NCBI GenBank assembly: GCA_903877645.1
Contig: CAIRES010000040.1
Coordinates: 1-59,523, forward strand
Length of the DNA stretch: 59,523 bases
Source of the DNA: an uncultured Bacteroidota bacterium
GTDB taxonomy: Bacteria > Bacteroidota > Bacteroidia > Chitinophagales > Chitinophagaceae
Reading direction: 5' to 3'
The notes beneath the pieces are model-generated. The model saw only the letters and a list, made by a program, of their open reading frames with translations, was not told where the DNA came from and did not search any database. Made by a program: the position numbers and the translations under genes. How positions within the stretch are numbered: position 1 is the stretch's first letter; the number at the start of each line of letters is the position of its first letter. Positions 55,143 to 59,523 of the stretch are shown here, piece after piece.

Positions 55143-58100
55143 GAGCTATGGTATTTGATGGTTCTGGTAAAAGGGATGGTGATTTCAATGTGGCTTTTGC
55201 CATTAGCCAGGCATAGCATTGCGGCACTATGTACAGCGCGGCAAATGTGGAGGCAATGAGCCCGCCGATAACAGCACGGCCCAGTGGCGCTGTCTGGTCG
55301 CCGGACTCACCCATGCCACTGGCCATGGGCAGCATACCGGCTATCATCGCCAGGCTGGTCATCAATATGGGCCGCAAGCGTATGGACGCACTCACGGTAG
55401 CGGCTTTCACCACATCGTTGTTGTATTCCACACGCAGGGTCTCCGCATTGCTCACGATCAGGATGGCATTAGCTACCGACACACCTGTAGACATGATGAT
55501 GCCCATATACGATTGCAGGTTCAGTGTGCAGCCGGTAAGCAGCAGCAACACCATAGCGCCTAGCAATACCGCAGGTATGGTAGAAAGCGCAGCCAGCGAC
55601 ACCATAAACGACTGGTAGTTGGCCGCAAGCAACAGGAAGATAACGATGATGGCCAGTAGCAGCCCGCTTTGCAGGCTATCCAGCGTTTCCGTCAGCAGGC
55701 TCGACATGCCTTGTACATTCATTTGCAGGCCCTTGGGCAGCTCACCCAGCGACTTCACCGCTTTGTTCACAGCATCGGTGCCGCGTTGCAGGTCGGTCTT
55801 ATACAGGTTGGCGCTCACAGTCACAAATCGGCGCGGGCCGCTTCGGTCATACTCCCCTGCCGTCGTATCCACGCTGAAGGTGGCTACATCCTGTAGTACC
55901 AGTCCGGACTGCCCTGTTTGCAGGGGTATTTCCTTCAGGTCATTGATATTGTTCAGGATGTACTCTGGCACTTGTGCCTGCACCTGGTAGGTATATGCAC
56001 TCCTGGTATCCAGCCACAGGTTCTTTTCGGTATAGCGGCTTGATGAGGTGAAAGCGGCTATAGAGCGGCTCACATCCTGTAGCTTCAGCCCCATTTGTGC
56101 GATCTTGTACCGATCCAGCTTAATGCTTAGTGTGGGGTACTTGAGGGGTTGCTGTATCTGCACATCGCGCAGAAAGGGCACTTGCTTCATTTCGGTTGTT
56201 AGTTTGTTCGCATAGTCGGCTATCTGTCGCATATCCTTGCCTGCCACCTGCACCTCTATGGGTGTGGCCGCCCCCTGGCTCATGATCTTCTCTGTAAGTT
56301 CTATGGGCTCAAACGACACGCTCACATCAGGCAGCCTGTTGTGCACAGCCGCGCGAAAAGCCTCCTGGAATTTATCTTTGTCGCCCTTGTACTTTTCCTC
56401 TATCTGCACCTGCAATGATGCCTCATGAGTACCACTATTGAATACATAGAGGTTTGCCGAAGCATAGTTCGTAGGTGTCATACCCACAAATGCCGAGCTG
56501 ATCTCTATATGATGATCAGTGATGCTGTCGAGTATCTGCAATACATTCTGCACCATGCTTTCTGTGCGCTCCAGCCGGGTACCATCGGGCAGGCGCAGTT
56601 TCACCTGGTACTGGCCGTTGTTCGTTTTGGGCAGCAGGTCCTTTCCTATCCATACAAAGCAACCGGCGGTCAGCGCCAATACTACGATGAGGTAAAAGCT
56701 CACATTGCGGCCTCTCTTTTTGATCATGCTTTGCAGGGAGTGAGTGAACCTGACCTTGAACCGCTCGAAACCATTGTTGTGTACCGCATCTGTTTCTTCG
56801 GCTTCCTCCTGCAGGCTTATTTCGCGTATTTCAGCAGCATCTAATGCCAGGCTGTCGTATGGCGCTGCATGATGGTGGCTTTTGAACATTTCTTCCTTCA
56901 GCAGCCAATTAGCTACAATAGGTACAATACTCTGCGCCAGCAGGAAGGACGCGATCATAGCAAAGCCTATCGACAGCGACAACGGCAGAAACAAAGCACG
57001 CGGCACACCGGTCATAATAAACGACGGGGCAAACACCGCTATGATACACAGCAGGATGAGGAACAGCGGAAAAGATATTTCGGAACAGGCATCATAAATG
57101 GCCTGCCGCTTGGGTTTGCCCATCTCCAGGTGCTGGTGTATGTTCTCTATGGTTACCGTGGCCTGGTCCACCAGGATACCTATGGCGAGGGCAAGGCCGC
57201 TGAGCGTCATAATGTTGATCGTTTGCCCGGCCATTTTAAGGCAGAATACTGCACTGAGCACAGACAGGGGTATGGTCACCACTACCACTATGCAACTGCG
57301 CCAGTCTTTGAGGAACAATAGTACCATAAGGCCCGTGAGTATAGCGCCTATGATACCCTCTGTAACCAGGCTTTTTACCGAGTTCATTACAAATACCGAC
57401 TGATCGAACTCGTAGGTGATGTGTACATCATCGGGCAGCAGGCTTTGCATCTCCGGTATCTTTGATTTCAGTTTTTGCACTACTTCCCATGTCGAGGCAT
57501 CCGGCGTTTTCACGATAGGCATGTAAATAGAACGCTTGCCATTGATCAGTGCGTAACCGGTAGTAATATCGGCAGCATCCTGTATCGTTCCCACATCATG
57601 CAGGAAAATAGTGTTCGTATTATCTGTGCGCACCGGTATATCGCCAAAGGCCTTTACATTCTCTTCCAACGAATTGGTAGTAGCCATATACATAGTATTG
57701 CCCACACGGATATTGCCGGAAGGCGACATCACGTTATTGTGCGCTATGGACTGTACTACCTCATCCGGTGTCAGGTTGAAGCTGCGCAGCTTATCCGGGT
57801 CCATATTTAATACAACTGTACGGATGTTCGCCCCCACCGGCGGTGGTGCAGAAAGGCCGGGCACGGTGGAGAACAGCGGCCTGATACGTGTAGCAGCATA
57901 GTCGTTGATCTCGTCGAACTTGCGGGTGGGGCTGCTGAATACCAAGGTACCTACCGGCAGCGACGAGGCATCAAACCTGATCACCTGCGGCGGTAGTGCG
58001 CCCGGTGGAAAGAAGGTCATCGCCCGATTAAGCTGCAAGGCTACCTGCCCCGTGGCTTCGGCCATATCGGTACTTTCAAAAAACGTAAGTTTCAGGATGG

Positions 58101-58365
58101 TAATGCCCTGTATGTTTTTACTGGTAATATTCTTTATGCCGTTCACATAAAGAAACTGGTCTTGCAGGCGGGTCGAGAAAAAACCCTCCATCTGCTGCGG
58201 CGTCATACCGCCATAGGGCTCTATGACGTAAATTACGGGCAGGTTCAGTCTCGGAAAGATATCTATGGGTATGGTCCTTATAGCGAGTATAGAGCTAAAG
58301 AATACCGCAGATACGATCACGAGAATGGTTACAGGCCGTTTTAGGGAGGCTGATACAATACTCAT
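55132..58365 (-). CDS. RND efflux permease (AcrB/CusA type)
   Basis: 1077 residues, full length for the AcrB family. Twelve membrane segments in two halves with large periplasmic loops; 'IDIFPRLNLPVIYVIEPYGGMTPQQME' near the start and the central 'KRGRNVSFYLIVVLALTAGC'. In TM4 the proton-relay motif reads GILVDQATVTIENIH: the first Asp is present, but the second (D408 of AcrB) is Gln, closer to the CusA/CzcA style with one Asp. Proton-driven export of drugs, metals or other small molecules; substrate unknown. Co-transcribed with the adaptor and channel genes. Confidence 0.93.
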   Translation of the reverse strand: MSIVSASLKRPVTILVIVSAVFFSSILAIRTIPIDIFPRLNLPVIYVIEPYGGMTPQQMEGFFSTRLQDQFLYVNGIKNITSKNIQGITILKLTFFESTDMAEATGQVALQLNRAMTFFPPGALPPQVIRFDASSLPVGTLVFSSPTRKFDEINDYAATRIRPLFSTVPGLSAPPPVGANIRTVVLNMDPDKLRSFNLTPDEVVQSIAHNNVMSPSGNIRVGNTMYMATTNSLEENVKAFGDIPVRTDNTNTIFLHDVGTIQDAADITTGYALINGKRSIYMPIVKTPDASTWEVVQKLKSKIPEMQSLLPDDVHITYEFDQSVFVMNSVKSLVTEGIIGAILTGLMVLLFLKDWRSCIVVVVTIPLSVLSAVFCLKMAGQTINIMTLSGLALAIGILVDQATVTIENIHQHLEMGKPKRQAIYDACSEISFPLFLILLCIIAVFAPSFIMTGVPRALFLPLSLSIGFAMIASFLLAQSIVPIVANWLLKEEMFKSHHHAAPYDSLALDAAEIREISLQEEAEETDAVHNNGFERFKVRFTHSLQSMIKKRGRNVSFYLIVVLALTAGCFVWIGKDLLPKTNNGQYQVKLRLPDGTRLERTESMVQNVLQILDSITDHHIEISSAFVGMTPTNYASANLYVFNSGTHEASLQVQIEEKYKGDKDKFQEAFRAAVHNRLPDVSVSFEPIELTEKIMSQGAATPIEVQVAGKDMRQIADYANKLTTEMKQVPFLRDVQIQQPLKYPTLSIKLDRYKIAQMGLKLQDVSRSIAAFTSSSRYTEKNLWLDTRSAYTYQVQAQVPEYILNNINDLKEIPLQTGQSGLVLQDVATFSVDTTAGEYDRSGPRRFVTVSANLYKTDLQRGTDAVNKAVKSLGELPKGLQMNVQGMSSLLTETLDSLQSGLLLAIIVIFLLLAANYQSFMVSLAALSTIPAVLLGAMVLLLLTGCTLNLQSYMGIIMSTGVSVANAILIVSNAETLRVEYNNDVVKAATVSASIRLRPILMTSLAMIAGMLPMASGMGESGDQTAPLGRAVIGGLIASTFAALYIVPQCYAWLMAKATLKSPSLLPEPSNTIAHEI

Positions 58366-58368
58366 TAT

Positions 58369-59400
58369 TTATCGTTTAAAATTTTGTAAAAAATCGTCCA
58401 ATTGCCCGCTCAGTCCTGCGCGTATATAGAGCAGTTGCATTAGCGCGTCCTGTGTCAGCACATAGCTGCTCTCCGCCTGCAAAAGCACATATTGGGCATT
58501 GGTTACCTCTATCAGTGTATTCAGTCCCGCTTTATACAATGCCATCTGCTGGCCATAGGCCTGCCGGGCAGAGTATAACTGTACGGGTAGCTCCTTCAGT
58601 TTCTCTACAGTTGTAGCGTAGGAGGCATTGGCTTGTTGCATCATCTTATCAAGGGCCACTTGCTGGGTTTGCAGGGCATTTTGCTTTGCCTGTGCCTGGT
58701 ATCGCCCTTCCACCACCTCGTCGTGGCGGTGCCTGAGGTCAAACAGGTTGTACGTAAGCGTTACACCCAGCAGGTAATTGAACTTGCTGTATGGCAGGCC
58801 GTCTGTTATATTATCAGGATAGGCACCTGCATAAGAAACACCTGAGCTGCGCTCCCATGCTGCGCCTATGACCCCTGCGCGCGGCAGGTATCTCCTGGCT
58901 ATGGCATCGTTACCTGCAAGCTGTTCTTCATATTGCTTTTCATATACATTCAGCAATGGATGGCCGGTAGCCACATTTGTTTTGGGTTGCCCAAGCACTA
59001 ACAGCTGCGGCATAGCGGCACCGATAAAGCTGGTATCGGGGACTATTTCACCGGCATTGATACCGGTATAGGACTGTAGTGTAATACGGTCGTAATTATA
59101 GTCATCCAGCGCCTGCAGGTAGGCCATACGGGCATCGGCATATACTGCGCTGGCAGTGCTGCTATCCACACCCGGCTTTAGCCCGCTCAGCACTGTTGCC
59201 CTGATCGATGTCAGGATCACTTGCGCCCGTTGCATATTCTCTTCCTGTATTTGCAGCAACCGGTACTTCTTCAGCCAGTCGAGATACACCGAGATCATAC
59301 TTTCGGTAAGCAGGTATTTATCACTGCTCAGGTTGGCTTCATTCACAGCCAGTTGGGCCCCTGCCTGCCTTCTTTGGGCATTATAATACCAATTAGACAT
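58369..59400 (-). CDS. TolC family outer-membrane channel, N-terminus missing
   Basis: 343 residues, shorter than the usual 420-480. It opens with MSNWYYNAQRRQAGAQLAVN, equivalent to a point about 100 residues into TolC-type proteins ('..w.r..a...a..'); there is no signal peptide and no first helical pair. The rest is typical: long alpha-helical coiled segments, 'LGVTLTYNLFDLRHRHDEVVEG' second-repeat beta strand, and C-terminal 'AGLNTLIEVTNAQYVLLQAESSY'. In its frame a TGA lies shortly upstream (59431-ish), so the N-terminus is not recoverable. The start overlaps the stop of another frame (TAATG). I infer truncation by deletion or rearrangement, or an unusual leaderless channel. Confidence 0.82.
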   Translation of the reverse strand: MSNWYYNAQRRQAGAQLAVNEANLSSDKYLLTESMISVYLDWLKKYRLLQIQEENMQRAQVILTSIRATVLSGLKPGVDSSTASAVYADARMAYLQALDDYNYDRITLQSYTGINAGEIVPDTSFIGAAMPQLLVLGQPKTNVATGHPLLNVYEKQYEEQLAGNDAIARRYLPRAGVIGAAWERSSGVSYAGAYPDNITDGLPYSKFNYLLGVTLTYNLFDLRHRHDEVVEGRYQAQAKQNALQTQQVALDKMMQQANASYATTVEKLKELPVQLYSARQAYGQQMALYKAGLNTLIEVTNAQYVLLQAESSYVLTQDALMQLLYIRAGLSGQLDDFLQNFKR

Positions 59401-59523
59401 TAAAAGACGGCAAAGTAATTTTCAAGGTAATAGTCATAGGATGTTATAGATTTTATGGTTTCACTTTTCAGATCAACAATAATTTGCGATAAGCGCAGGG
59501 AAAGATCGTCGAGTGTTTTGAAA
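59400..59523 (-). CDS. 3' end of an upstream gene, open at the window edge
   Basis: A minus-strand frame runs in from the edge for 40 codons (… SQIIVDLKSETIKSITSYDY …) and stops with TAA at 59402-59400, sharing its last base with the ATG of the TolC-like gene. Composition looks coding. Its family cannot be told from this fragment; it does not resemble TolC. It could be a regulator of the efflux operon (inference). Confidence 0.4.
   Translation of the reverse strand, partial: FKTLDDLSLRLSQIIVDLKSETIKSITSYDYYLENYFAVF

Noticed and set aside
1-59523. tRNA, rRNA, CRISPR array, intact insertion sequence
   Set aside because: No cloverleaf, repeat-spacer array, rRNA segment or transposase gene was noticed in reading the window; small or degraded elements could be missed by eye.

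Overview
The window looks like chromosomal DNA of a Bacteroidota member, most likely a Chitinophagales/Chitinophagaceae-type bacterium. The evidence is: many start sites preceded by the Bacteroidota -7 box TAnnTTTG with few Shine-Dalgarno sequences; an S46 dipeptidyl-peptidase; a PNGase F-like protein with a type IX secretion (T9SS) C-terminal domain; a DUF4402 surface protein; TonB-dependent and RND outer-membrane systems; and housekeeping genes (prs, rplY, der, rimO, dprA, nadE, purB, dnaX, pdhC) of the right lengths. No rRNA, tRNA, CRISPR array or intact insertion sequence was seen.

Left arm (1 to about 8.5 kb) is visibly AT-richer than the rest and reads like an accessory island. It holds a decayed WYL-domain regulator, a DUF2779 nuclease-type protein, and a compact unit that I regard as the most interesting part of the window. 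In that unit a divergent AAA+ protein, related to enhancer-binding ATPases but without a GAFTGA loop, faces a four-gene operon: a 99-aa protein, a glycosyltransferase/radical-SAM/SPASM fusion, a nucleotidyltransferase/tyrosine-phosphatase fusion, and a WG-repeat protein. Two of the three junctions are TAATG stop/start overlaps.

Core (about 9 to 59.5 kb). prs and rplY are followed by a FecA-like receptor, then a surface-polysaccharide block (MBOAT acyltransferase, SGNH-like partner, rfbB, rfbA). Next come a DUF445 protein, several small envelope proteins and a run of exported hydrolases and surface proteins (S46 peptidase, DUF4402 protein, lipase, M1 aminopeptidase, PNGase F-like). After these come der, rimO, a frameshifted small membrane gene, a ParE-type toxin-antitoxin pair, dprA, a ferredoxin facing a LuxC-like reductase, nadE, Uma2, a family 9 glycosyltransferase, a LysM/RlpA-like protein, an RNA m5C methyltransferase, a multi-TM protein and purB. 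A lipoprotein follows with a near-perfect sigma-54 promoter, then a TfoX-like protein, a large patatin, dnaX, pdhC, a beta-barrel protein, and on the minus strand an RND efflux operon whose outer-membrane gene lacks its usual N-terminus.

Other structural signals are three intergenic tracts of degenerate 8-bp tandem repeats that abut gene ends, several strong hairpin terminators shared by convergent genes, and one gene too short for ordinary ORF cut-offs (lmo0937 family, 19139-19291).
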